Of a DNA stretch of 5,220 nt, positions 1 through 4,855 are shown in pieces. This stretch comes from an uncultured Lysobacteraceae bacterium (GTDB taxonomy: Bacteria > Pseudomonadota > Gammaproteobacteria > Xanthomonadales > Rhodanobacteraceae). How positions within the stretch are numbered: the stretch's first letter is position 1; each line of letters opens with the position of its first letter. Position numbers and translations under genes: made by a program. The stretch is from positions 1 through 5,220 of the forward strand of contig CAMLLF010000342.1 of assembly GCA_946480705.1 (NCBI GenBank). The letters run 5' to 3'. The notes beneath the pieces are model-generated. The model ran no database searches. It was not told where the DNA came from and was given only the letters and a program-made list of their open reading frames with translations.

Positions 1-541
1 CGATTTCCTCGTCCGTGCCCGGCGCGAAGCTCAGATGGCCGCCTTCGGTCTCGAGCACGATCGCGCGGCCGCCGCGCAGCAGCAGCGCACCGACGCCGAG
101 CCCGGTGCCCGGACCGACGACGGCGACGCAGCGATCGGTATGGCCGTCGAGCACCGGTGCGCGCGGCGCGCCAAGGATTTCGAGATCGCCCGCGGGCAGC
201 AGCGGCAGGCAGCGGCTCTGCGCGGCGAAATCATTGACGAGCCGGACCGAGGCCATGCCGAGCCGGTCGGCGATCGCCGCGGCCGATACGGTCCATGGCA
301 GGTTCGTGATCTTCACTTCCCCGCCGTCGACGCGGCCGGCTATCGCAAACACGGCCGAGCCGGGCTTCGCGCCGACTTCGGCCAGATAGCGCTCGGCCGC
401 CTCGGCGAGACTGGCGTGCTCGGCCGCGCGATAGCGCCGCACGCTGTCCGCCCGCAGCGGCACCTCGGCCGATTCGCAGAGCGCGAAGCGCAGATTGGTG
501 CCGCCGATGTCGGCGAGCAGGATCAGGTTGGCGTCGGGCAT
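1..541 (-). CDS. glk: Glucokinase, E. coli Glk type (C-terminus cut by window edge)
   Basis: Cytosolic ATP-dependent glucokinase converting glucose to glucose 6-phosphate. The frame is open for 180 codons from the ATG at 541-539 to the window edge, out of roughly 320-340 expected for the family. Visible motifs are the N-terminal phosphate-binding LADIGGTNLRFAL (residues 9-21), LVNDFAAQ (101-108) with the probable catalytic base Asp104, the glycine-rich GPGTGLGVG loop (143-151), and ETEGGHLSF (164-172), whose Glu166 and His169 match the glucose contacts of E. coli Glk. The order and spacing fit the Glk family (Pfam PF02685) rather than ROK kinases, as no ROK zinc-binding cysteine motif is seen. 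The gene lies 109 bases downstream of the GH1 beta-glucosidase on the same strand, so it probably phosphorylates the glucose that enzyme releases. No good Shine-Dalgarno sequence precedes the start. A weak -10-like TATGCT (minus strand, 574-569) and an operator-like palindrome (612-625) lie upstream, so glk may have its own control. The missing C-terminal half cannot be judged. Confidence 0.93.
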   Translation of the reverse strand, partial: MPDANLILLADIGGTNLRFALCESAEVPLRADSVRRYRAAEHASLAEAAERYLAEVGAKPGSAVFAIAGRVDGGEVKITNLPWTVSAAAIADRLGMASVRLVNDFAAQSRCLPLLPAGDLEILGAPRAPVLDGHTDRCVAVVGPGTGLGVGALLLRGGRAIVLETEGGHLSFAPGTDEEI

Positions 542-650
542 GGCCGGTTCCGGTCAAAGAGACCTGCAAGCATAGCCGCGCAGCCGGCGTCGCCGCAGCC
601 GTACCGCGCGCTGCAAACGAATGCAGGCGGACGCGGCCGCGGCGGGCGCG
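542..650. other. Gap between beta-glucosidase stop and glucokinase start
   Basis: This 109-base non-coding stretch separates two genes on the minus strand. It holds the operator-like palindrome at 612-625 and a weak minus-strand -10-like TATGCT at 574-569 with no recognisable -35. No coding region or strong terminator is seen. The gap is long for tightly coupled operon genes, so glk could be read from the bgl promoter, from its own promoter, or both. Confidence 0.5.
612..625. promoter_or_regulatory. Candidate LacI-family operator in front of glk
   Basis: The site reads TGCAAACGAATGCA. Its two 7-base arms around the central CG agree at 5 of 7 positions, with perfect outer TGCA/TGCA. It matches the site at 2028-2041 at 11 of 14 positions in the same orientation, and both resemble the TGnAAnCGnnTnCA shape common to LacI-family operators. 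It lies 71-84 bases upstream of the glk start. The outer bases can also form a 5-bp hairpin (CTGCA/TGCAG) in RNA, which is a weaker explanation. Function is inferred from sequence similarity only. Confidence 0.38.
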
Positions 651-2003
651 TCAGTCGGACAGCACGCCGCCGCGGCTCGCGATGACCGCCGCATAGCGCT
701 TCGCGCTCGACTTCAGCGTGCGCCGCTGCGTCGCGAAGTCGACGTGCACGATGCCGAAGCGCTTGGAATAGCCCAGCGACCATTCGAAGTTGTCGAGCAG
801 CGACCACGCGAAATAGCCGCGGATGTCACAGCCGTCCGCGCGCGCCTGCTGCACGGCACGCAGATGCCTGTCGAGATAGTCGACGCGCAACGGATCGGGC
901 AGCTCGTCGCCGGGTGAGACTGGCGGGTCGTAGAAAGCGGAACCGTTCTCGGTGATGTAGAGCGGCGGGTTGCCGTAGCGCTCGCGGATCCAGTTCAGCG
1001 TGTCGGTGAGCCCCTGCGGAAAGACCTCCCAGCCGGTCTCGCTGTAGGTCGCCTGCGGCTGGCGCACGCCGCTCGCATACAGCGGCCAGGACGCGTCGTC
1101 ATGACGTGTGACGCTGCGCGTGTAGTAGTTGAGGCCGATGAAGTCGATCGGCTGGCGGATCAGCGCGAAATCCTCGGCCGGCCAGTCGGGCCAGGCCTCG
1201 CCGAAGATTTCCTGCATTTCGGGCGGATAGTGGCCGAGCAGCGCCGGGTCGAGGTACTGCCGGTTCATGTAGGCGTCGGCGCGCCGCGTCGCGGCGGCGT
1301 CGGCTGCCGAATCGCTCGCGGGATATTTCGGCTCGATGTTCACGACGAGTCCGACCTGATGCTTGCCGACCGCGCGATACGCCTGCACCGCGGCGCCGTG
1401 CGCGCGCATCAGATGATGCGAGGCCAGCGGTGCCTCGAAGCGGTTCTTGTGTCCCGGCGCGAGCGCGCCGTGCAGATAGCCGCCGTCGGTGACGACCCAG
1501 GGTTCGTTGAGCGTGGCCCAGAGCTTCACGCGGTCGTCGAGCCGGCGATAGACCGCGGTCGCGTAGTCGGCGAACCAGCCGGCGATGTCCGGGTTGAGCC
1601 AGCCGCCGCGGTCGTCGAGCGCGGCCGGCAGGTCCCAGTGATACAGCGTCGCCATCGGCTGGATGCCGGCTTCGAGCAGCGCGTCGACGAGACGTTCGTA
1701 GAAATCGAGGCCGCCGGCATTGACGCGGCCCTTGCCCTCGGGCATCACGCGACCCCAGGCGATCGAGAAGCGATAGGCGTTCAGTCCGAGGCGCTGCATC
1801 AGCTTCACGTCGTCGGCATAGCGCCGGTAGTGGTCGCAGGCCACGTCGCCGCTGTCGCCGTCGCGGACCAGGCCCGGCGTGCGTGTGAAGCGGTGCCAGA
1901 TGCTGGGACCGGCACCATCGGCGAGCGGCGAGCCTTCGATCTGGTAGGCCGAGGTCGCGCAGCCCCAGAGGAAATCGTGCGGAAATTCGCGGGCGGCGGT
2001 CAT
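651..2003 (-). CDS. GH1 beta-glucosidase, cytosolic
   Basis: Glycoside hydrolase family 1 enzyme of 450 residues, the usual single-domain length, hydrolysing beta-glucosides such as cellobiose with retention of configuration. The family N-terminal signature FLWGCATSAYQIEGS (11-25) includes the glucose-binding Gln21. YHWDLP (121-126) supplies His122. TLNEP (164-168) carries the acid/base Glu167, and ITENG (350-354) the nucleophile Glu352. LNYYTR (291-296) and NFEWSLGYSKRFG (405-417), with Glu407 and Trp408, complete the sugar-binding site. No signal peptide precedes the FPHDFLWG start, so the enzyme should be cytoplasmic and depend on an importer. The ATG at 2003-2001 is the only plausible start, and the Shine-Dalgarno region is weak. 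It is the first gene of a probable bgl-glk unit and diverges from a sugar-importer ATPase across a 115-base gap holding an operator-like palindrome. Exact substrate (cellobiose, aryl-glucoside, possibly galactoside or fucoside) cannot be told from sequence. All catalytic residues are present. Confidence 0.96.
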   Translation of the reverse strand: MTAAREFPHDFLWGCATSAYQIEGSPLADGAGPSIWHRFTRTPGLVRDGDSGDVACDHYRRYADDVKLMQRLGLNAYRFSIAWGRVMPEGKGRVNAGGLDFYERLVDALLEAGIQPMATLYHWDLPAALDDRGGWLNPDIAGWFADYATAVYRRLDDRVKLWATLNEPWVVTDGGYLHGALAPGHKNRFEAPLASHHLMRAHGAAVQAYRAVGKHQVGLVVNIEPKYPASDSAADAAATRRADAYMNRQYLDPALLGHYPPEMQEIFGEAWPDWPAEDFALIRQPIDFIGLNYYTRSVTRHDDASWPLYASGVRQPQATYSETGWEVFPQGLTDTLNWIRERYGNPPLYITENGSAFYDPPVSPGDELPDPLRVDYLDRHLRAVQQARADGCDIRGYFAWSLLDNFEWSLGYSKRFGIVHVDFATQRRTLKSSAKRYAAVIASRGGVLSD

Positions 2004-2027
2004 GACGGTGTGCTGGCCTCGGCTCGA

Positions 2028-2041
2028 TGAAAACGATTACA
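2028..2041. promoter_or_regulatory. Candidate LacI-family operator in the bgl/msiK divergent gap
   Basis: The site reads TGAAAACGATTACA. It is an imperfect palindrome with central CG whose arms agree at 5 of 7 positions, close to the general LacI-family shape TGnAAnCGnTTnCA. It lies 25-38 bases upstream of the beta-glucosidase start and just upstream of a plus-strand -10-like CATAAT (2048-2053). It also overlaps a minus-strand -10-like TGTAAT (2041-2036). A bound repressor could therefore block both divergent promoters. A near-copy precedes glk (612-625). No LacI-family gene is in the window, so the regulator is unknown. Confidence 0.5.
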
Positions 2042-2047
2042 TTCCAG

Positions 2048-2053
2048 CATAAT
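2048..2053 (+). promoter_or_regulatory. Possible -10 element for the sugar ABC ATPase gene
   Basis: CATAAT matches the sigma-70 -10 consensus at 5 of 6 bases in an otherwise GC-rich stretch, 65 bases upstream of the ATG at 2119. The expected -35 position (about 2025-2030) has no good match, so an activator may be needed or another element used. The expected transcript start would fall close to the perfect palindrome at 2058-2071. Confidence 0.3.
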
Positions 2054-2057
2054 GCCG

Positions 2058-2071
2058 TCTTCCGCGGAAGA
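2058..2071. promoter_or_regulatory. Perfect 14-bp palindrome in the ATPase leader
   Basis: TCTTCCGCGGAAGA is its own reverse complement over all 14 bases. It lies just downstream of the candidate plus-strand -10 and upstream of the ATPase start. It is unlike the CG-centred site at 2028-2041 in its arms (TCTTCCG), so if functional it would be read by a different dimeric regulator or act as a small RNA hairpin. Chance occurrence in GC-rich DNA is possible. Confidence 0.3.
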
Positions 2072-2105
2072 GGCGGAACTCATCGGACCGGCCGGAAAGC
2101 AGTGC

Positions 2106-2110
2106 GGAGA
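2106..2110 (+). promoter_or_regulatory. Ribosome binding site deciding the ATPase start
   Basis: GGAGA with an 8-base spacer precedes the ATG at 2119. This supports that start and is the clearest Shine-Dalgarno sequence in the window. Confidence 0.6.
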
Positions 2111-2118
2111 CGCGGAAC

Positions 2119-3195
2119 ATGGCGGCAGTGACCTTCGATGCGGTGCGCAAGGTGTACGACAACGGCCGTGTCGCCGTCGCGGGCGCGAGCTTCGAGATCG
2201 CCTCGGGCGAGCTCGTCGTGCTGGTCGGCCCGTCGGGCTGCGGCAAGTCGACCCTGCTGCGCATGATCGCGGGGCTCGAGGCCATCAGCGCCGGCGAGCT
2301 GTCGATCGCCGGCCGGCGCGTCAACGACGTCGCGCCGCGCGACCGCGACATCGCGATGGTGTTCCAGAGCTACGCGCTGTATCCGCACATGACCGTCGCC
2401 GAGAACCTGTCGTTCGGCCTGCGCCTCGCGGGTGCGCCGCGCGCGGAGATCGACCGGCGCGTCGCCGATGCGGCGCGCGTGCTGGGCCTCGACGCGCTGC
2501 TCGCGCGGCGTCCGGCCGAGCTGTCCGGCGGCCAGCGCCAGCGCGTCGCGCTCGGCCGGGCGCTGGTGCGCCAGCCCAAGGTATTCCTGCTCGACGAACC
2601 GCTGTCGAATCTCGACGCGAAGCTGCGCGCGGCCACGCGCGTGGAGATCGCGCGGCTGCACCGGCAGGTCGGCGCGACCATGGTCTACGTGACCCACGAT
2701 CAGGTCGAAGCGATGACCTTGGGCCACCGCATCGTCGTCATGAGCGACGGCGTGATCCAGCAGGTCGACACGCCGCTGAACCTGTACGCGCGGCCGGCGA
2801 ACGTGTTCGTCGCCGAGTTCCTCGGCAGTCCGGGCATGAACCTGCTGCGCGGACAGGTCGACCCGGACGGCACCGCGCTCGTGCTCGACGACGGTTCGCG
2901 GTTCGTCCTCGGCGATGTCGTTCCGGCGACGGCCGGCGAGAGGCTCGTCGTCGGCGTGCGGCCCGAAGACCTGCGTCTGCAGGCGCTCGACGGCGACGCG
3001 TCGATCGAGGCGGTGCTCGATCTGGCCGAGCCGGTCGGCAACGAGACGTTTCTGAATCTGCGGTTCGCGGGACAGGCGCTGATCGCGCGCGTGCCGCCGG
3101 TCGAGGTGGCTGCGGCCGGATCCGCGCTGCGTCTGAGCTATGCACCGTCGCGGCTGCATTTCTTCGATGCGGCCGGCGGCGGGCGCCGCGGCTGA
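2119..3195 (+). CDS. MalK/UgpC/MsiK-type sugar ABC transporter ATP-binding protein
   Basis: ATPase subunit of a CUT1-type carbohydrate importer, acting as a homodimer on the cytoplasmic face of the inner membrane; 358 residues, normal for the family. Visible parts in order are Walker A GPSGCGKST (37-45), the Q-loop Gln83 in VFQSYALYPHM, signature LSGGQRQRVALGRAL (135-149), Walker B VFLLDE (155-160) with catalytic Glu160, D-loop SNLD (163-166), and the switch His193 in VTHDQ. FLGSPGMNLL (234-243) is the family hallmark that begins the C-terminal TOBE regulatory domain (to about 350). All ATPase residues are intact. It diverges from the beta-glucosidase, which suggests beta-glucoside or cellodextrin import, but the substrate is set by permease and binding protein genes that are absent here. 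It may therefore serve several permeases, as MsiK does in actinobacteria. UgpC (glycerol 3-phosphate) is an alternative name by similarity that context does not support. A Shine-Dalgarno at 2106-2110 fixes the start. It is followed by hairpins in a convergent gap. Confidence 0.95.
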   Translation: MAAVTFDAVRKVYDNGRVAVAGASFEIASGELVVLVGPSGCGKSTLLRMIAGLEAISAGELSIAGRRVNDVAPRDRDIAMVFQSYALYPHMTVAENLSFGLRLAGAPRAEIDRRVADAARVLGLDALLARRPAELSGGQRQRVALGRALVRQPKVFLLDEPLSNLDAKLRAATRVEIARLHRQVGATMVYVTHDQVEAMTLGHRIVVMSDGVIQQVDTPLNLYARPANVFVAEFLGSPGMNLLRGQVDPDGTALVLDDGSRFVLGDVVPATAGERLVVGVRPEDLRLQALDGDASIEAVLDLAEPVGNETFLNLRFAGQALIARVPPVEVAAAGSALRLSYAPSRLHFFDAAGGGRRG

Positions 3196-3215
3196 GCTCA
3201 GGGAGCCTTCCGGAT

Positions 3216-3230
3216 CCGCCGTTCCGGCGG
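3216..3230 (+). terminator. Small hairpin after the ABC ATPase gene
   Basis: CCGCC (3216-3220) pairs with GGCGG (3226-3230) around a 5-base loop, 20 bases after the ATPase stop codon. No strong T-tract follows (only TTCTC), so it is at best an auxiliary termination or 3'-end protection structure. Confidence 0.22.
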
Positions 3231-3234
3231 TTCT

Positions 3235-3274
3235 CGGAGTCGTCGAGTCCGGCGCAGGTCCGGACTCGGCTCCG
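3235..3274. terminator. Strong bipartite hairpin between convergent genes
   Basis: A perfect 9-bp stem joins CGAGTCCGG (3244-3252) to CCGGACTCG (3260-3268) with a 7-base loop. An outer 5-bp stem pairs CGGAG (3235-3239) with CTCCG (3270-3274) across an asymmetric internal loop. It is the strongest structure between the convergent ATPase and sigma genes and is placed to end transcription from either side. No poly-T run follows on either strand, which is common in GC-rich genomes but leaves intrinsic termination unproven. Confidence 0.45.
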
Positions 3275-3304
3275 CTGATCGAGCGCTTACGCGCCTGATC
3301 GCGA

Positions 3305-3324
3305 GCGGCGCATGACTGCGCCGC
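3305..3324 (-). terminator. Hairpin downstream of the sigma factor gene
   Basis: GCGGCGCA (3305-3312) pairs perfectly with TGCGCCGC (3317-3324) around a TGAC tetraloop. On the minus strand it comes about 30 bases after the sigma factor stop (TGA at 3356-3354). There is no T-tract. It is likely the 3' end structure of the sigma transcript or part of a bidirectional termination zone with 3235-3274. Confidence 0.4.
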
Positions 3325-3353
3325 GGGAAAGTCGAAGGTTTTCGCCGTTCCCC

Positions 3354-3872
3354 TCAGGCGATCAGCGGCGTCCGCAGGCGCTCTTTCGCGCGCGCCCAGC
3401 AGCGCTGCACGACGCGCAGCGGCTGGCGCAGCGCCTCGGCCGTCTCGACTTCGGTGAGTCCGCCGAACACGCGGCTGTCGACGACCTGCACGATGCGTTC
3501 GTCCTCGCGCGCGAGTTCGGCCAGTACTGCGTCGAGGTCGACGAGATCCCTGGCCTCGCGATCCGCTGCGGCGTCGCCGGGCGTACCGGCGGCAAGGCGT
3601 TCGTTCGCGCGTTCGACGAGGAGCTGGCGCATGGCGCGGCCGGCCAGCGCGAGGAAATGCGAGCGTCCGTTGACGTCGAGCCCGCTTTCGCCGTCGGCGA
3701 CGCGCCGGTAACAGGCTTCGACCAGCGCGGCGGCTTCGGGGGTGCTCGGCGCGCCGGCGGTCGTCGAGCGCGCCAAGCGCGCCAGATCGTCATGAAGCAA
3801 CGCAACCGCCTGCTGTCGCGCGGCGTCGTCGCCGTCGCGGGCCTGATCGAGCAACTGCGAAATTCGACTCAT
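3354..3872 (-). CDS. ECF-type RNA polymerase sigma factor, TIGR02999-like, divergent
   Basis: Predicted 172-residue sigma-70 family factor directing RNA polymerase to a small set of promoters. Region 2 spans about residues 1-92, with an AALVEACYRRV segment (48-58) and a HFLALAGRAMRQLLVERANERL helix (72-93) that recall the ALVHEAYLRL and HFFAVAARLMRRILVDHAR patterns of the TIGR02999 family. A linker (93-110) leads to region 4 (111-168) with DSRVFGGLTEVETAEAL (132-148) and a recognition helix ending RCWARAKERL. The HTH is less typical than usual: RQPLRVVQR (149-157) replaces the G-x-S-x-x-T-V-K-R pattern. The start is taken as ATG at 3872-3870. A TTG at 3887 would add five residues but has no Shine-Dalgarno and lies almost at the expected transcript start. 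Many relatives sit next to a Ser/Thr kinase gene; here the neighbours are bamD upstream and a sugar ABC ATPase downstream. Target promoters and activating signal are unknown. Confidence 0.82.
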   Translation of the reverse strand: MSRISQLLDQARDGDDAARQQAVALLHDDLARLARSTTAGAPSTPEAAALVEACYRRVADGESGLDVNGRSHFLALAGRAMRQLLVERANERLAAGTPGDAAADREARDLVDLDAVLAELAREDERIVQVVDSRVFGGLTEVETAEALRQPLRVVQRCWARAKERLRTPLIA

Positions 3873-3898
3873 GTGCGCCCCGGGCAATGCGGCGCGCG

Positions 3899-3904
3899 AT
3901 TGTA
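3899..3904 (-). promoter_or_regulatory. Possible -10 element for the sigma factor gene
   Basis: On the minus strand TACAAT (3904 to 3899) matches the sigma-70 -10 consensus at 5 of 6 bases. It would start transcription near 3892, giving a leader of about 20 bases before the ATG at 3872. No -35 match is seen at the expected place (about 3922-3927), which lies inside the bamD terminator-like hairpin. Confidence 0.35.
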
Positions 3905-3915
3905 CGGGCGCGCGC

Positions 3916-3939
3916 TGCCCGCGGTTGCGACCGCGGGCA
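3916..3939 (-). terminator. bamD: Terminator-like hairpin after bamD
   Basis: TGCCCGCGGT (3916-3925) pairs perfectly with ACCGCGGGCA (3930-3939), a 10-bp stem with a 4-base TGCG loop. On the minus strand it begins 12 bases after the bamD stop codon. It is the most stable hairpin noticed in the window. No poly-T run follows on that strand, so termination may be incomplete or need Rho, allowing read-through into the sigma factor gene. Confidence 0.55.
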
Positions 3940-3951
3940 CGTGTTTCGGAA

Positions 3952-4773
3952 TCAGCCGCGATCCGTGAACGGGACCAGGCGTTTCCAGGCGTTGCGCTTG
4001 GGCGGGTACTTGCCCTGCAGATAGAGATGGTCGGGATAGTTCAGCTCGAGCACGCGGCGCGTGTCGGAGCTGAGTTTTTCCTGGCCGAGGCGCGCATAGG
4101 CTTCGGTCATGATCGCGAGCGCGTCGCCGGCCTGCGGCGTGCGCTGGTAGGTCTCGACGACCTTCTCGGCGCGATTCGCCGCGGCGACGTAGGCCTTGTG
4201 GCGCAGATAGAACAGGGCGACGCCGATCTCGGCCTGCGCCATGTTGTTGCGCAGGTGCAGCATGCGCTGGCGCGCCTCGCCGGCGTAGCGGCTGTCGGGA
4301 TAACGCTTGACGAGTTCGCTGAAGTCCTCGAACGACTGCAGCGCGTAGGCCTGGTCGCGCTTGGTCTCGTCGCGCGTGACATAGCGCTCGAGCAGGCCGT
4401 CGGAACGGCCGAAGTTGATGAGGCCGCGCAGGTAGTAGGCGTAGTCGATGTGCTTGTGCGTCGGGTAGGTCTTGATGAAGCGGTTGACCGCCGAATAGGC
4501 CTCTTCTTCCTTGTGGTCCTTGAACTGCGTGTAGGCGAGTTCGAGCTGGGCCTGTTCCGTGTAGGGACCGAACGGGAAGCGGGCGACGAGGCGCTCGTAG
4601 GTCTTGGCGGCGCGGTCGAGGTTGCCGTTCTGAAGGGCTTCCTTCGCGAGCGCGTAGACCTGGTCGACCGGCAGGGTCTCGACGGGGTCGGCCTTCTTGC
4701 CGCCGCGCGAGCAGGCACCCAGGATCAGCAACGCAGCCAGAAAAACCAGTCGGATCAGCGGGGAAACTCGCAT
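3952..4773 (-). CDS. bamD: Outer membrane protein assembly factor BamD (lipoprotein)
   Basis: BamD (formerly YfiO/ComL) is the essential lipoprotein of the BAM complex, which with BamA inserts beta-barrel proteins into the outer membrane; it faces the periplasm. The 273-residue product starts with a basic, hydrophobic signal peptide (1-20) and lipobox LGAC with the acylated Cys21. A TPR-like superhelix follows: [31 protein letters not shown] (about 39-69), [12 protein letters not shown] with [18 protein letters not shown] (73-106), a [11 protein letters not shown] segment (111-121), a [24 protein letters not shown] block (148-171), and [23 protein letters not shown] (176-198). These last two blocks are strong family signatures. 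The ATG at 4773-4771 is chosen because it places the lipobox correctly; an upstream in-frame ATG at 4857 would add 28 residues before the signal peptide and overlap the divergent rluD start. No clear Shine-Dalgarno is present. Divergence from rluD matches the arrangement in E. coli. Confidence 0.95.
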   Translation of the reverse strand: MRVSPLIRLVFLAALLILGACSRGGKKADPVETLPVDQVYALAKEALQNGNLDRAAKTYERLVARFPFGPYTEQAQLELAYTQFKDHKEEEAYSAVNRFIKTYPTHKHIDYAYYLRGLINFGRSDGLLERYVTRDETKRDQAYALQSFEDFSELVKRYPDSRYAGEARQRMLHLRNNMAQAEIGVALFYLRHKAYVAAANRAEKVVETYQRTPQAGDALAIMTEAYARLGQEKLSSDTRRVLELNYPDHLYLQGKYPPKRNAWKRLVPFTDRG

Positions 4774-4855
4774 GGGACGGCCACGCTCTGCGAAAATGCG
4801 GGCCGCGATCATAGCCCAAAGATCTGCGCCCCGCCCCGGCCTGGCCAAATACCGC
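4774..4855. promoter_or_regulatory. Divergent bamD/rluD intergenic region
   Basis: This 82-base gap must hold the start signals of both housekeeping genes. On the minus strand TATGAT (4813 to 4808) matches the -10 consensus at 5 of 6 bases and would give a leader of about 28 bases for bamD; no -35 match is seen at normal spacing. No convincing plus-strand promoter or Shine-Dalgarno for rluD was found. The AT-richer stretch just before the rluD ATG (CCAAATACCGC) is the only notable feature. Confidence 0.35.

Noticed and set aside
35..685. 216-codon plus-strand open frame across the glucokinase gene
   Set aside because: It is an antisense shadow of glk in GC-rich DNA. The product is low-complexity Ala/Arg/Gly-rich with no recognisable domain, whereas the minus frame has full glucokinase motifs.
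1101..2030. 309-codon plus-strand open frame antisense to the beta-glucosidase
   Set aside because: The minus strand holds an intact GH1 enzyme with all catalytic residues. The plus frame is a codon-bias shadow with no start signal or motif.
2052..3278. 408-codon plus-strand frame and 359-codon minus-strand frame over the ABC ATPase
   Set aside because: Both are Arg/Ala-rich shadows. The frame at 2119-3195 has every ABC ATPase motif and a good Shine-Dalgarno.
3870..3887. TTG start at 3887 for the sigma factor
   Set aside because: There is no Shine-Dalgarno, it would lie only a few bases from the expected transcription start, and family N-termini start near the MSRISQLL segment.
3312..3968. 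218-codon plus-strand frame antisense to the sigma factor
   Set aside because: There is no recognisable domain, it crosses two terminator-like hairpins, and the minus frame carries sigma region 2 and region 4 features.
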